From Entoloma clypeatum (lineage: Eukaryota > Basidiomycota > Agaricomycetes > Agaricales > Entolomataceae), in assembly GCA_963565915.1 (NCBI GenBank), contig OY751485.1:3410001-3474000 (forward strand): 64,000 bases of DNA, written 5' to 3'. The notes beneath the pieces are model-generated. The model had not been told where the DNA came from. It ran no database searches and worked only from the letters and a program-made list of their open reading frames with translations. The position numbers and the translations under genes are program-made. Every line of letters begins with the position of its first letter. Position 1 is the stretch's first letter. Below, one piece after another: positions 39,935 to 49,330 of this stretch.

Positions 39935-40869
39935 TTACCCCCCATCTATGCTTGAAGTCACCGGCTTCAATGTTTTCAAGTTGCCATGTTATGCACGGCA
40001 TCATTGTCGAATTTGTATGGCTCGCCTTCGAGCTCTGCATAGCCAGAGCCGAGACATTCATAGGTGTAATGCCCTGGCACTTGCTTTTCACACTTTTCAC
40101 ACAAATAAAGTGCACACTGACACTCAATGTGTCCTTTAGCTCTGCACATGCCGCATTGGTGCCCTTTGTCAATGTGCAGCCATCCTGCAGGACGGCACCA
40201 AGGCCCGCTTGGTGAGTGAGTGCGCCCATGTGTGTCAATCTCATAACCAACACAATTGGGCTTGTTGGTGAGGTCGATGGGGATCTGATAAGAGGAACCA
40301 TGCCCGAGTGGGACAGACATGATTGTGCATATGGCTTTCTTCTGGAGCGCTTGGCAACTCCATAAGATGGCTTCTTCCCTTTTACATCAGTCTTGACATT
40401 GGAAAGGCTTCGGTCGCTGGTTATGGGTGACACAGATTCGGTGGGGGACGGGGTACTGGTGGGTTTGGGGTTTCTGACAACGAGGGGAATCAGGGTCGGA
40501 GTGGTTTCAGGGATGGGAATCATGGGAGTGGGAGGTCTGGGAGCGGGATTTATGAGTGAGAGGTTGGGGTAGTTGGAGCGTGTGGGGAATAGTCTCAAAA
40601 TGTCGGTAGACTCCTCTATCTACCAGGAGATCAGCGTGACTGTCAATGAGGCAGGCGATAGAAGCGGAAGTGTTATAATGGTACTCCCAGATAGAGATGA
40701 GCCTGTATAATGCATTGACCAGGAACTGGTCCGTCTTGTCTTCGAGTTGTCCAAGGATGTTGTTTTCATCTTCGGGGTTGGTGAACAGGTTTAGGAGTTG
40801 GGATTGTCTGGTGTGTCTCTTGGTGTTGAAGTGCACTTCTTTGGGAGAGGCGATGCGGAGGTTGGACAT
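39935..40869 (-). pseudogene. Extra zinc-knuckle ORF of the older chromovirus
   Basis: Downstream of the chromodomain and before the 3' LTR, three overlapping frames form one decayed ORF. It starts MSNLRIASPKEVHFNTK (40869), runs through LEDKTDQFLVNALYRLIS and DSHADLLVDRGVYRHFETI, then a Pro/Ser-rich linker, and ends with a Cys/His-rich part, CGMCRAKGHIECQC...CEKC...PGHYTYEC (about 40170-40060). At least two frame changes are needed. The spacing CxxC-x4-H-x4-C followed by CxxC-x4-PGH-x4-C is a double zinc knuckle. Function is unknown; it is not part of the usual gag-pol set. Confidence 0.5.
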
Positions 40870-41047
40870 GGTGCAAGAGGATGTGGATTGTTGGGTTCAA
40901 AGGTGGTGAGTTTGTTTGTAGAGACCCAGTGTTTCTTGGATTCCGGTACCCATGTGTTGTCACTCGATGGGTATCCCATCCACTTGACCAAAAATTTGTA
41001 CCCTCTGCCCTGTCACTTGTGGGTAAGGATTGCTTCTACTTCGTACT
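40870..41047 (-). pseudogene. Chromodomain of the older chromovirus, 3' part
   Basis: The minus-strand frame carries YKFLVKWMGYPSSDNTWVPE, the core of an integrase C-terminal chromodomain (aromatic cage and WxxE region). The preceding sequence THK is followed by an in-frame TGA, probably from CGA. The upstream half of the domain is displaced to 47651-47727 by insertion of the younger element. Confidence 0.75.
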
Positions 41048-41052
41048 CATGT
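41048..41052. repeat. Target site duplication, left copy (CATGT)
   Basis: CATGT immediately before the 5' LTR is repeated exactly at 47646-47650 immediately after the 3' LTR, a 5-bp duplication typical of Ty3-type integration. Confidence 0.9.
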
Positions 41053-41440
41053 TGTTACGGACTTACCGGTTTGTATGTTACACACTTTTCCCTTGCATTG
41101 TACCTTCATTATTTCTTTGACTCATCGGACCGCTTATTCATTTACCTTTACTCTACCATTCTCCTTTAGTATACTTCGCTCCCGCGCTGACTCGCACTCT
41201 GCAGTAGAGATTACTCAGTCCGCAGTCGTCTGACTCACTTCACACTGCCTTTCCGCAGTTACTGACTCATCCGCACTGCCTTCCGTAGCTACTGACTCAC
41301 TCGCTACCGCTCGTAGCCAGTACTATATAAACCCCATGTACCATAGCTACATTCCTTAGATTTAGCAATCACTTTGCTCTTTGCCTTTCCACTTCCTGCA
41401 TACTCTGCCCGAACTTTGGAACGGTTTGTTAAGCATAACA
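41053..41440 (+). repeat. 5' LTR of chromovirus (388 bp)
   Basis: Begins TGTTACGGAC, ends AAGCATAACA and matches 47258-47645 over its whole length with seven substitutions, all transitions. It holds a TATATAA box (41324-41330) and four TGACTCA sites (41118, 41231, 41263, 41293) upstream of it. The sequence AGATTTAGCAA at 41358-41368, about 34 bp after the TATA box, is the likely transcript 5' end. Confidence 0.95.
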
Positions 41441-41442
41441 AG

Positions 41443-41453
41443 TTGCTAAATCT
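41443..41453 (+). other. Primer binding site, self-priming type
   Basis: TTGCTAAATCT begins two bases after the 5' LTR and is the exact reverse complement of AGATTTAGCAA (41358-41368) near the predicted RNA 5' end. This is the geometry of Tf1/sushi-type self-priming; no match to a tRNA 3' end (TGG start) is seen. Confidence 0.7.
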
Positions 41454-41542
41454 CGTTAGGTTCGCCCAGAGCAAAGAGAGCAACTACCAGACGAGTCAAG
41501 ACGTCGCGCTTCTTTGAAGACTTCACCAGTAACCCATTCAGC

Positions 41543-42229
41543 ATGCCAGAAGCCCGACAGGAGGAGCTAAGTCCTCGAGACAGTATCGATTTTACACTCA
41601 TCCAGCAGTACATCGAATCGGAGATCTGTCGCATCCTACAGCAGGTGCTTGACAAAGAACTAGACAACGACGAGCATCGCCCCCACAGCGAGATAGCAGA
41701 GAGCATCCATCTTGCTCGGCAACACCAGATCGCGTGTTACAATGCCCGACAGAACGAACTCGAAAGCTTTCGCGTTCAAGAAGGACCTCAGACAGGTCGG
41801 ATCACAGAGATCAGAGAGTTTATCGGTGTCCAGACAACCGTTATCAGAAGATTGATTAGGACGCTCACATCGAGACGTCCCAGAGCCACATCATCACGTC
41901 TTACTCGAAGCAGCAGATCTACGCCCACTTCACCATCGAAGAACAACAAACCAAGTACAACCGCTGGGCATGAAACGAGAGACTTGACCCCTTCTCGAGA
42001 CCAACAGACGCGCAGGAACAGAGATTCCTTAGAGATTTACAGAGGAAATACTCTGAACGTTTTGCCACCGATTCCGCCGACGAGTCCCCTGACGAATTTA
42101 CTTTTGACTCCGCGCAGTCAGATATCGAACAGACGCCTAGAACAGGGACTTATTTTCAATCCTTACCTGTATCCCGAACCCCATCTTCATCCCAACAACC
42201 CGACTCCTCTTCTCCTCCGCAGACTCTAA
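41543..42229 (+). CDS. 5' ORF of chromovirus, 228 aa
   Basis: Starts MPEARQEELSPRDSIDF and is rich in Arg, Ser and Thr, with a helical first half (SEICRILQQVLDKELDNDEH) and a Pro-rich end. It stops two bases before the Gag start and in a different frame. It could be a former N-terminal extension of Gag or a separate leader ORF. I recognise no domain. Confidence 0.5.
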   Translation: MPEARQEELSPRDSIDFTLIQQYIESEICRILQQVLDKELDNDEHRPHSEIAESIHLARQHQIACYNARQNELESFRVQEGPQTGRITEIREFIGVQTTVIRRLIRTLTSRRPRATSSRLTRSSRSTPTSPSKNNKPSTTAGHETRDLTPSRDQQTRRNRDSLEIYRGNTLNVLPPIPPTSPLTNLLLTPRSQISNRRLEQGLIFNPYLYPEPHLHPNNPTPLLLRRL

Positions 42230-42231
42230 AC

Positions 42232-43098
42232 ATGGCAGAAGCTCCGGCTGTACAAACAATGGATACATCCAAGATCATCAAGGATCCTGGGATGTTCAAG
42301 GACAGATACACCTTTGACGAGTGGTGGAAAGCCACCAAACTATACATTAGGTTCCAAAAGAGCCTCACAGACGATCAGAAGATTCTTGCAGTGCTATCCT
42401 GCATGATGGAAGGGTCCGGCAGACACTGGGCCAGTAACAAGTTAGACGCTCTTACCGCTGACAACGAGAACATCACCTGGCTAGGTTTTTCCGATGATAT
42501 CACCACACGATTCTCCATCGCCAACAAGTCGGTCGCTGCCAAAGCGAGACTCGAAGTCCTGAAACAAGAGAAACGCACTGTTGATGAATTCTTGGATGAA
42601 TTTGAAGAACTCTTGGGACTGTCAAACCTTGGCGAAGAAACTGGGAAATACATCCTAGAGAAAAACGTCAACCGCAGAATCTCTGAACAAGTGGCTAGCG
42701 ATGGCAAGACGTACACCGATTATGCAAAGGAGATCCGAAACAAGGGACGACAGATGGAAGGACACGCACTGGTCATCCGAGGTGGCGGCGACATGCGCAC
42801 CGGATCGGGTACCACTTATGGTGGTCAGGGCAAGGCCATGGAGATTGACAAAGCAGGAGTAGCCCGTTGCTACAACTGTCAACGCTTCGGTCATCTGGCT
42901 AGAGACTGTAGCGCTCCAAAGAAGAAAGATGGTCGCAAGTGTTTTCAACTGTGACCAAGAAGGCCATATCACGCGCAACTGCCGCAAGCCGAAGAAGAAC
43001 TCCGGAAGGATTAGGAAGGTGTCCGAGGAAGATGCTGAGAATGATGAAACCACAATCTTAGAAGCCGACGAGAAGGATTTTCCCGAAGGGTCCGATTA
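42232..43098 (+). pseudogene. Gag (capsid and two zinc knuckles), frameshifted
   Basis: The Ty3-type capsid frame starts MAEAPAVQTMDTSKI, with YTFDEWWKATKLYIRFQKSL, LEVLKQEKRTVDEFLDEFEE and a CCHC knuckle CYNCQRFGHLARDC near 42870. A run of four T near 42945 shifts the frame; a second knuckle (CxxC-x4-H-x4-C, FNCDQEGHITRNC) continues in the next frame to a stop at 43098. The two knuckles package RNA in related elements. Confidence 0.8.
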
Positions 43099-43140
43099 AA
43101 CGACGCTAAGTCGCGACCCTTATCTATTAAACGGACTCGC

Positions 43141-45045
43141 TTGCCTTGTATGACTGCAGACAATAGAACCTATGTCATCCCTGCCAAGCGAGCCGCTGCG
43201 TCGACTAAGATTGTGAAGGGAGATAAACCTCCGAAAAGACGAGAAATCAGGCTGTTAGCTCAGCTCAGGACACGACGAGGGCCAAAGGTTATCCGACCTG
43301 AGGTTGACAGTGGATGTGAACGCACATGCATCCATCCCAGAATAGTACGCGAACAGAACCTCCCCACGTGAGGAATACCGCCCATAGCAATTCTAAATGC
43401 GGATGGATCACCAAATCGACAACAGAAAGCAAGCCAACTTGCCGAAGTCAAACTGGATTTGGGAGCACATCAGGAAACCATGGAAGCAATGGTACTGGAC
43501 ATTGGGAGGACGGACATGCTCTTGGGACATGACTGGTTGGTGCACCACAACCCCACAATCAATTGGACAACCGGCGCGGTAACATTTAACCGGTGCCCAA
43601 CAACATGTCAAACCAAACACTCGGATTTCAGGGTTAACCTGGATGGTCGCAAACACCGGGTTCGCATGGTTGAGGTGCACGACAAAGATGCACCCAAAAA
43701 GTTGGATCAGAAATGGAAGCCTGGAGACCCTATCTTGGAAGCTGTCACTCCCACACCACCTCCCACAACCAAACGACCCTCATATGTTGAACGATTTGCT
43801 CATCTTTTCGAGAAAGAGAACTTTGATAAGATCCCAAAGGAGAGGGAATGGGACCATGGTATTGAACTTACACCGGATGCACCAAAGGAACTAGGGGGAA
43901 ATACATATCCTATGACGCAAAAGGAACAAGAGGAATTGGACGCATTCATTGACGAGGGTCTAGCAACAGGAAAGATCCGCCCATCCAAATCCCCTTATGC
44001 CTCCCCTTGCTTCTTCATCAACAAGAAGGATGGCTCCAAACGATTGGTACAAGATTACCGCATGGTCAACAAATTTACGGTCAAAGACAAATTCCCACTC
44101 CCACGCATCTCCGACCTCTTGGACGTGCTGAAAGATGCAGTCTACTTCAATAAAATGGACATCATGTGGGGTTATAACAACGTCCAGATTAAGGAGGGTG
44201 ATGAATGGAAAGCTGCCTTCCTCACCAGTCGAGGATTGTTCGAATCATTGGTCATGTTTTTTGGTCTTTGCAATTCCCCGGGAACGTTCTCCTGAATGAT
44301 GGCTAGTCTATTCCGGGACCAGATCCGCCGACGTATCTGTGTGATCTACATGGATGACATCGTGGTTATCGGTAAAACCAAGGAAGAACTCGCGCGAAAC
44401 ACTGAAGAAATCCTACAGATCCTATCGGACAATGATTTGTTCCTAAAGGAGAAGAAGTGTTTATGGGAAGTAACGAAATGTCCTATATTGGGATATGTGG
44501 TTGGTGAGGGACGTGTCGAGATGGAAACTGAGAAGGTGGATACAATTCGAAACTGGCAAGCACCCACATCAAAAAAGGAAGTTCAGAAGTTCCTTGGATT
44601 TGCTAACTTCTATCGACGATTTATTGAAGGGTACTCAAACATCGCAAAACCTCTCACCGCGCTCACAGGCGGTACAGCATTTACTTGGGGACCAACAGAG
44701 CAGCAAGCTTTTGAAGGTCTCATACAGGCAATTACATCGGCACCGGTCTTGGCATTACCGAAACCAGAGGGACAGTTCAGGGTTGAAACTGATGCATCGG
44801 GCTATGCAATTGGAGCAGTACTCTCTCAGAAGCAAGACGACAAATGGCACCCCATCGCGTTCTTGTCGTGGACCATGTCCGCGGCCGAACAGAATTACAA
44901 GATATACGACAAGGAACTCCTGGCAGTCGTGGAAGCATTGAAAGATTGGAGACACTATCTGCTCGAAGCCAGGGAACATTTTGAAATCTTGACCGATCAC
45001 AAGAACCTGGAATATTTCTGTCACCCTCAGGACCTGAATCAATGA
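43141..45045 (+). pseudogene. Protease, reverse transcriptase and RNase H region of Pol
   Basis: Protease core VDSGCERTCIHP with the catalytic DSG, then a frame change near 43371 and the second half (LDIGRTDMLLGHDWL). Reverse transcriptase follows with LVQDYRMVNKFTVKDKFPLP, MDIMWGYNNVQIKEGDEWKA and the catalytic YMDD at about 44350. RNase H contains VETDASGYAIGAVL and YDKELLAVVEALKDWRHYL. In-frame TGA codons occur at 44293-44295 (between NSPGTFS and MMASLF) and 45043-45045. The relative order is that of Ty3-type Pol. Confidence 0.9.
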
Positions 45046-45060
45046 CAGCGACGCTGGAAA

Positions 45061-46739
45061 ATGAAGTTACAGGACTATGACTTCAAATTACGGCATGTGC
45101 CCGGCAAGACCAATGCGAAAGCGGGCATCCTGTCACGCTTACCCTGGTATGAAGCGGAACTCGAACCACAGGACAGTGACCAGTTGCTCAAGGAGGGACT
45201 ATTCTTGAAACGGTTGGAATCAGAAGATGTGGTACAAATGGAGATGTTCACGGAGGAACAATTCTTTGAAGGGGGTGAAACATCTGATTCCATCAAAATT
45301 GGAAACATCACGACCATCGAAAATCCGTGGATTGCACGCATCAAGGGTTCAAACCGCATGGAGACAGAAGTAGCCCAGGGTCTAAAGAAGAATCCTCATT
45401 GGTATCAACAGGAAAACAGCATCACATATGCAGGCGAACGAGTCTATGTCCCGCCAGATCCACAATTACAACAAGAATTGATGGTCGAGTCACACGATGC
45501 ACCAGTGGCCGGACATCCAGGACAGTACCGGACACATGAACTCCTCACTCGCACCTACTGGTGGCCTACCATACTGCATGATGTGAAGAAGTACGTGAAG
45601 GGTTGCGACACTTGTCAACGCAACAAGATTAACCGACAAAAGCGACATGCTCCGCTACATCCCCATGCAGCACCAAGTCACCCATGGGAAGACATAGGAA
45701 TCGATGTCGTGGGACCGATACCAGAATCTGATGGAAAAAACGCAATTCTGGTCATCACGGATAGACATTCAAAGATGCTTCACCTCATTCCAACAACCGT
45801 GGAACTATCGGCTGAAGGATTAGCCAAGATCTATCGGGATCAGATATGGAAACTTCATGGGATCCCCAAGAAGATCATCAGCGATAGGGGACCGCAGTTC
45901 GCCACGAAGTTCATGGAGATACTCTGCCGCATGTTAGGGATCAAGAGGAACCTGTCCACCGCATACCACCCACAGACTGATGGACAAGCCGAGCGATCGC
46001 ATCAGGAAACAGAAGCATTCTTACGAAACTTTGTCAACCATCTACAGGATGATTGGGCAGAATGGATCGCAATCGCAGAGTTCCAGTACAATACCAGGCA
46101 ACGAAGCACACCCCATTCTACCTCAACTACGGTTTACATCCGTGGAAGGGAGAACTCGTGTTAGAAGATACCAATCCGGCTGCCAACGACTTCTCGAAAA
46201 AACTCAAACAGGCACGAGAAGAAGCCAATGCTGCGCTGAAACAAGCACAGGATCAGATGAAGAAGACAGTTGACACATGGCGAAGTCCGTCTCGGGACTA
46301 CCGCATCGGAGACAAGGTGTGGCTGGAAGGGACTAACATCAGGACCGATCGACCCTCAAAGAAACTTGATGCACTCCGACATGGACCATTCAAAGTCCTA
46401 GAGAAGAAAGGAGCTAGCGCGTACCTTCTTGATCTTCCGAGGACTTGGAAGATGATTCACCCTGTGTTCAACGAGACCCTGTTGTCACCATATGAAACTC
46501 CGAAGTACGCCATCCAGAAAAAGAAACCAGCCCCTGATCCGATCATCATCGAAGGACGAGAAGAGTACCATGTGTCTACGATCCTGGACTCTCGAAAGTT
46601 CCACGGAAAGATCCAGTATCTCGTCCAGTGGGAAGGATATGGCCCAGAAGAGAACACATGGGAACCGCGAGCTAATGTTCAGAACGCTCAAGATTTGATC
46701 CGTGATTTCCATCGGCAGAACCCGTCACGTCCACGATAA
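45061..46739 (+). pseudogene. Integrase with C-terminal chromodomain, frameshifted
   Basis: Zinc-binding HHCC region (HDAPVAGHPGQYRTHELL ... CDTCQRN), catalytic core with IGIDVVGPIPESDGKN, SDRGPQFATKF and YHPQTDGQAERSHQETEAFL giving D-D-E, then a one-base shift near 46095. The following frame continues with TPFYLNYGLHPW, the GPY/F-like HGPFKVLEKKGASAYLLDLP segment and a chromodomain (EEYHVSTILDSRKFHGK, YLVQWEGYGPEENTWEP). Chromodomains direct such elements to heterochromatin in several fungi. Confidence 0.92.
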
Positions 46740-46860
46740 AAGACACCCGTTGAAATCAGCAACAGCATCGACCTCATCAGTCAACACCCACCAAGTTCTC
46801 CGCTCCGTCTTCAATATAGCTACTCCATTCTTCCTCTATCTCTCCAACATCCTCCGCACC

Positions 46861-47223
46861 ATGTCCACCGCCACCACCACATCCACTGAAACCAACCCCG
46901 CCATCACTGCCCTCATGGGTGAAGCCCTCTCCATGAGAGACCAGATCCACGCGCTAGAAGCCTTGCTCGCCGACATCCTGCATCGACAGATGCACATCCG
47001 CCTCCATTCTTTATCCGACCTCCCCGTCGCACCAACCCCTGAAGAAAAACAAATCCTCGGGAACTACACCCGTACACTGGTCATTGAAAACCGGCGCATC
47101 CGACTAGCCGTCCGGAGTCTCGAGCTTGCTGTCGCCATCAACGAAGAGCTAATAGACGATTGGAGCCTCAAGGAGAATGGTGCCTGGACAAACAACGACG
47201 ATGCCGGAGGATGGGGACAATGA
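46861..47223 (+). CDS. Extra ORF between pol and 3' LTR, 120 aa
   Basis: An intact frame in the element's sense orientation: MSTATTTSTETNPAITALMG, then helical EALSMRDQIHALEALLADIL, a Pro linker, and a second helix (NRRIRLAVRSLELAVAINEE), ending DDAGGWGQ. The heptad-like Leu/Ile spacing suggests a coiled coil. There is no membrane span or signal, so it is not envelope-like. A longer in-frame start at 46702 overlaps the integrase end. It is one of the few undamaged frames of the element. Function unknown. Confidence 0.55.
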   Translation: MSTATTTSTETNPAITALMGEALSMRDQIHALEALLADILHRQMHIRLHSLSDLPVAPTPEEKQILGNYTRTLVIENRRIRLAVRSLELAVAINEELIDDWSLKENGAWTNNDDAGGWGQ

Positions 47224-47245
47224 CTCTGTGAGGACACAGAGCTTG

Positions 47246-47256
47246 AGGAGGGGAAC
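47246..47256 (+). other. Polypurine tract
   Basis: GAGGAGGGGAA directly before the 3' LTR (47258) is the expected plus-strand primer site. Confidence 0.75.
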
Positions 47257-47257
47257 A

Positions 47258-47645
47258 TGTTACGGACTTACCGGTTTGTATGTTACGCACTTTTCCCTTG
47301 CATTGTACCTTTGTTATTTCTTTGACTCATCGGACCGCTTATTCATTTACCTTTACTCTACCATTCTCCTTTAGTATACTTCGCTCCCGCGCTGACTCGC
47401 ACTCCGCAGTAGAGATTACTCAGTCCGCAGTCGTCTGACTCACTTCGCACTGCCTTTCCGCAGTTACTGACTCATCCGCACTGCCTTCCGCAGCTACTGA
47501 CTCACTCGCTACCGCTCGTAGCCAGTACTATATAAACCCCATGTACCATAGCTACATTCCTTAGATTTAGCAATCACTTTGCTCTTCGCCTTTCCACTTC
47601 CTGCATACTCTGCCCGAACTTTGGAACGGTTTGTTAAGCATAACA
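47258..47645 (+). repeat. 3' LTR of chromovirus (388 bp)
   Basis: Same length and ends as the 5' LTR. It keeps CG at four positions where the 5' copy has TG or CA. Confidence 0.95.
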
Positions 47646-47650
47646 CATGT
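47646..47650. repeat. Target site duplication, right copy (CATGT)
   Basis: Exact repeat of 41048-41052 flanking the 3' LTR. Confidence 0.9.
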
Positions 47651-47730
47651 TCTCCTTCAATTAGATCAGGAGGGGGATTATGGAAGTTCGGTCTGTGTGT
47701 GTCGTTCTCTCGATATGGTGTTAACAATAG
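47651..47730 (-). pseudogene. Integrase tail of the older chromovirus, interrupted half
   Basis: Minus-strand frame LTPYRENDTHRPNFHNPPPD followed by LIEGEH, which runs into EYEVEAILTHK at 41047 once the younger element and one CATGT are removed. This is the linker typical of the integrase-chromodomain boundary. Upstream coding sequence of the older element is missing beyond about 47740, where a GACCGG-rich repeat begins. Confidence 0.75.
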
Positions 47731-47739
47731 TGTTTCAAG

Positions 47740-48052
47740 GTCCAGTTTACCTTTGTTGATTTCAGACCGAGACCAGACGGGACCGAACCGGTGAGAGACC
47801 GGACCGCCGGTCTCGGTTTTTAAGGTTTTGGATCACGGCCGGTCTTCGGTTCACTTAGTTTGAAAGACCAGCCAAAGACAGGTTCAGATCGGTTTAAACC
47901 GGTATTTTCCATGGAACAATCCGAGGATCTGAAATCAATGTCCCGAAACGGCAAGTACAAATTTCTGCCACAAGAAAGACTTGAACTCTGAACTTCTATA
48001 GTATAAAGGATTCTTTTAACACCACTTAACCAACTGAGCCCACAAGACCATT
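47740..48052 (-). repeat. SINE-like repeat with tRNA-related head
   Basis: On the minus strand, GTGGGCTCAGTTGGTTAAG (about 48043-48025) resembles a tRNA D-arm/A box, and GAGTTCAAGTCTT (47988-47976) a T-arm/B box, with spacing like a tRNA gene. Downstream is a body rich in ACCGGTTTAAACCG and GAGACCGG words reaching about 47750. The rest of the tRNA does not fold convincingly, so this is a SINE head or tRNA relic, not a functional tRNA. A related GACCGG body occurs at 62630-62815. Confidence 0.45.
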
Positions 48053-48399
48053 ATATTTCATTGCTCACAATCACTCTACATCACAACTTTCCCACTTCCC
48101 AAATAGGTACACCTAAAAAAAAACACAAAAGGTGTGTGTGCGTGCTCCCTCCTGCCTCAATCACAAGTAGACAGATTATAAATAAAATCTATAAATATAT
48201 TCTGGCCTTTTCAGCATCTGTGCCTTTCATTGCAGAGTCAGCAATGGGTGGATGTGTCGTTTCGACGTTGGATGACGTGCATCATGCGCACATCAAATGT
48301 GTCAAATATATGTAAACAAACTCAAAAAACATCGCATTTCTCCTTAATATGGCTACACAGGAGGAAGTCAGCTTACAGACTATATCAATTATGTATGTT

Positions 48400-49330
48400 A
48401 AGTAGGTGAAACGTCGGAGCTTTGTCGGAGTCCGTCGGAGGTTGGACGTAGAACTGGGACCGGAGCGGAACTCCGGAAATGTGGAGGAACAACGAAGGGG
48501 AGGGACATGGCTTCAACGTATGTGTTGTGCCGCTGTTTGTTGGATAAGGTGTCCCAATTTCAGGAGGTCGGAGGAGGGGTCAGAGGTGCGGAGGTCCTTG
48601 GAGAGATCTCGGTGAGAGACACATTGATGTGGAAGTGGTCGGACGATGTCAGAGTTGTGACTCGGACACAGTACTGAGCTCGTTGAAGGGTAATGATGGA
48701 GGAAGAGCAGTAGATGAGGATGTCGTCGGCATATTGTACCACGGCGAGGATCTCTGGCATGGACTGAGAGTAGAGGAGTGAACTTGGTTGATATTCAAAC
48801 TGAGGAACTACAGGTATGGTACGAGCTTAAATATCTAAATGTGATTACTTTACGGAGATGGTCGGAGTAGGTCCGGAGTTGTGGTGTAAGTTGCCAGCGA
48901 CTGTAACGAACATCGGAGATGTCGGTCAACAGACCATGTGGAAAAGGCGATGCATAAGTAAACGGGAATATGAATATGAAATGCATAAAGGCATGGAGTT
49001 ATGAATATGAAATGGCAATGTGCGGAGATGCAGAGGTAACAGATGTCTGGAACATTGGAATTGATTGGAATTGATTGGAATTGATCAGAGATGATCAGAG
49101 GTTGTTGGAGCTAGAATGGTATATAACAATGTAGCAGAGTATCATATGTCAATAAATATGTGTTGATTTTATGGAATGATGCCACGGATTTTAAGTCATA
49201 GAGGTGCCATGCTCTACACCAAATAATAGTAAACAATGCACAAAATGCATCGCGCAGGCGCACGCAGTGCCTTCCTCATGGTCTAATAATAGTTGGAAGT
49301 GATAGAACTCATAAATAGATATGTATTCAC
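48400..49330. repeat. TCCGAC-rich repeat tract with RT remnant
   Basis: GTCGGAG/CTCCGAC words recur through 48410-48900. Within it the minus frame 48760-48560 contains VVQYADDILIYCSSS, a YADD-type reverse-transcriptase motif, without enough flanking similarity to name the element. At 49058-49085 GGAATTGATT is repeated three times. No gene is supported. Confidence 0.4.

Larger units (their letters stand above)
41053..47645 (+). mobile_element. Ty3-type chromovirus LTR retrotransposon, near full length
   Basis: 6593 bp bounded by 388-bp LTRs and a CATGT duplication. Order: LTR, primer site, 5' ORF, Gag with zinc knuckle, protease, RT, RNase H, integrase with C-terminal chromodomain, an extra small ORF, polypurine tract, LTR. 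The pol order and chromodomain define a chromovirus (Ty3/gypsy). LTRs differ at 7 of 388 positions, so insertion is fairly recent, but the coding region carries at least three frameshifts and two in-frame TGA codons, so this copy cannot make a complete polyprotein. It lies in the chromodomain of an older element in the opposite orientation. Confidence 0.93.

Noticed and set aside
41053..47645. Autonomous active chromovirus
   Set aside because: Terminal structures are intact, but gag and pol carry several frameshifts and stops, so this copy cannot be autonomous as sequenced.
47970..48052. Functional tRNA gene
   Set aside because: A and B boxes are recognisable, but acceptor and anticodon stems do not pair convincingly.
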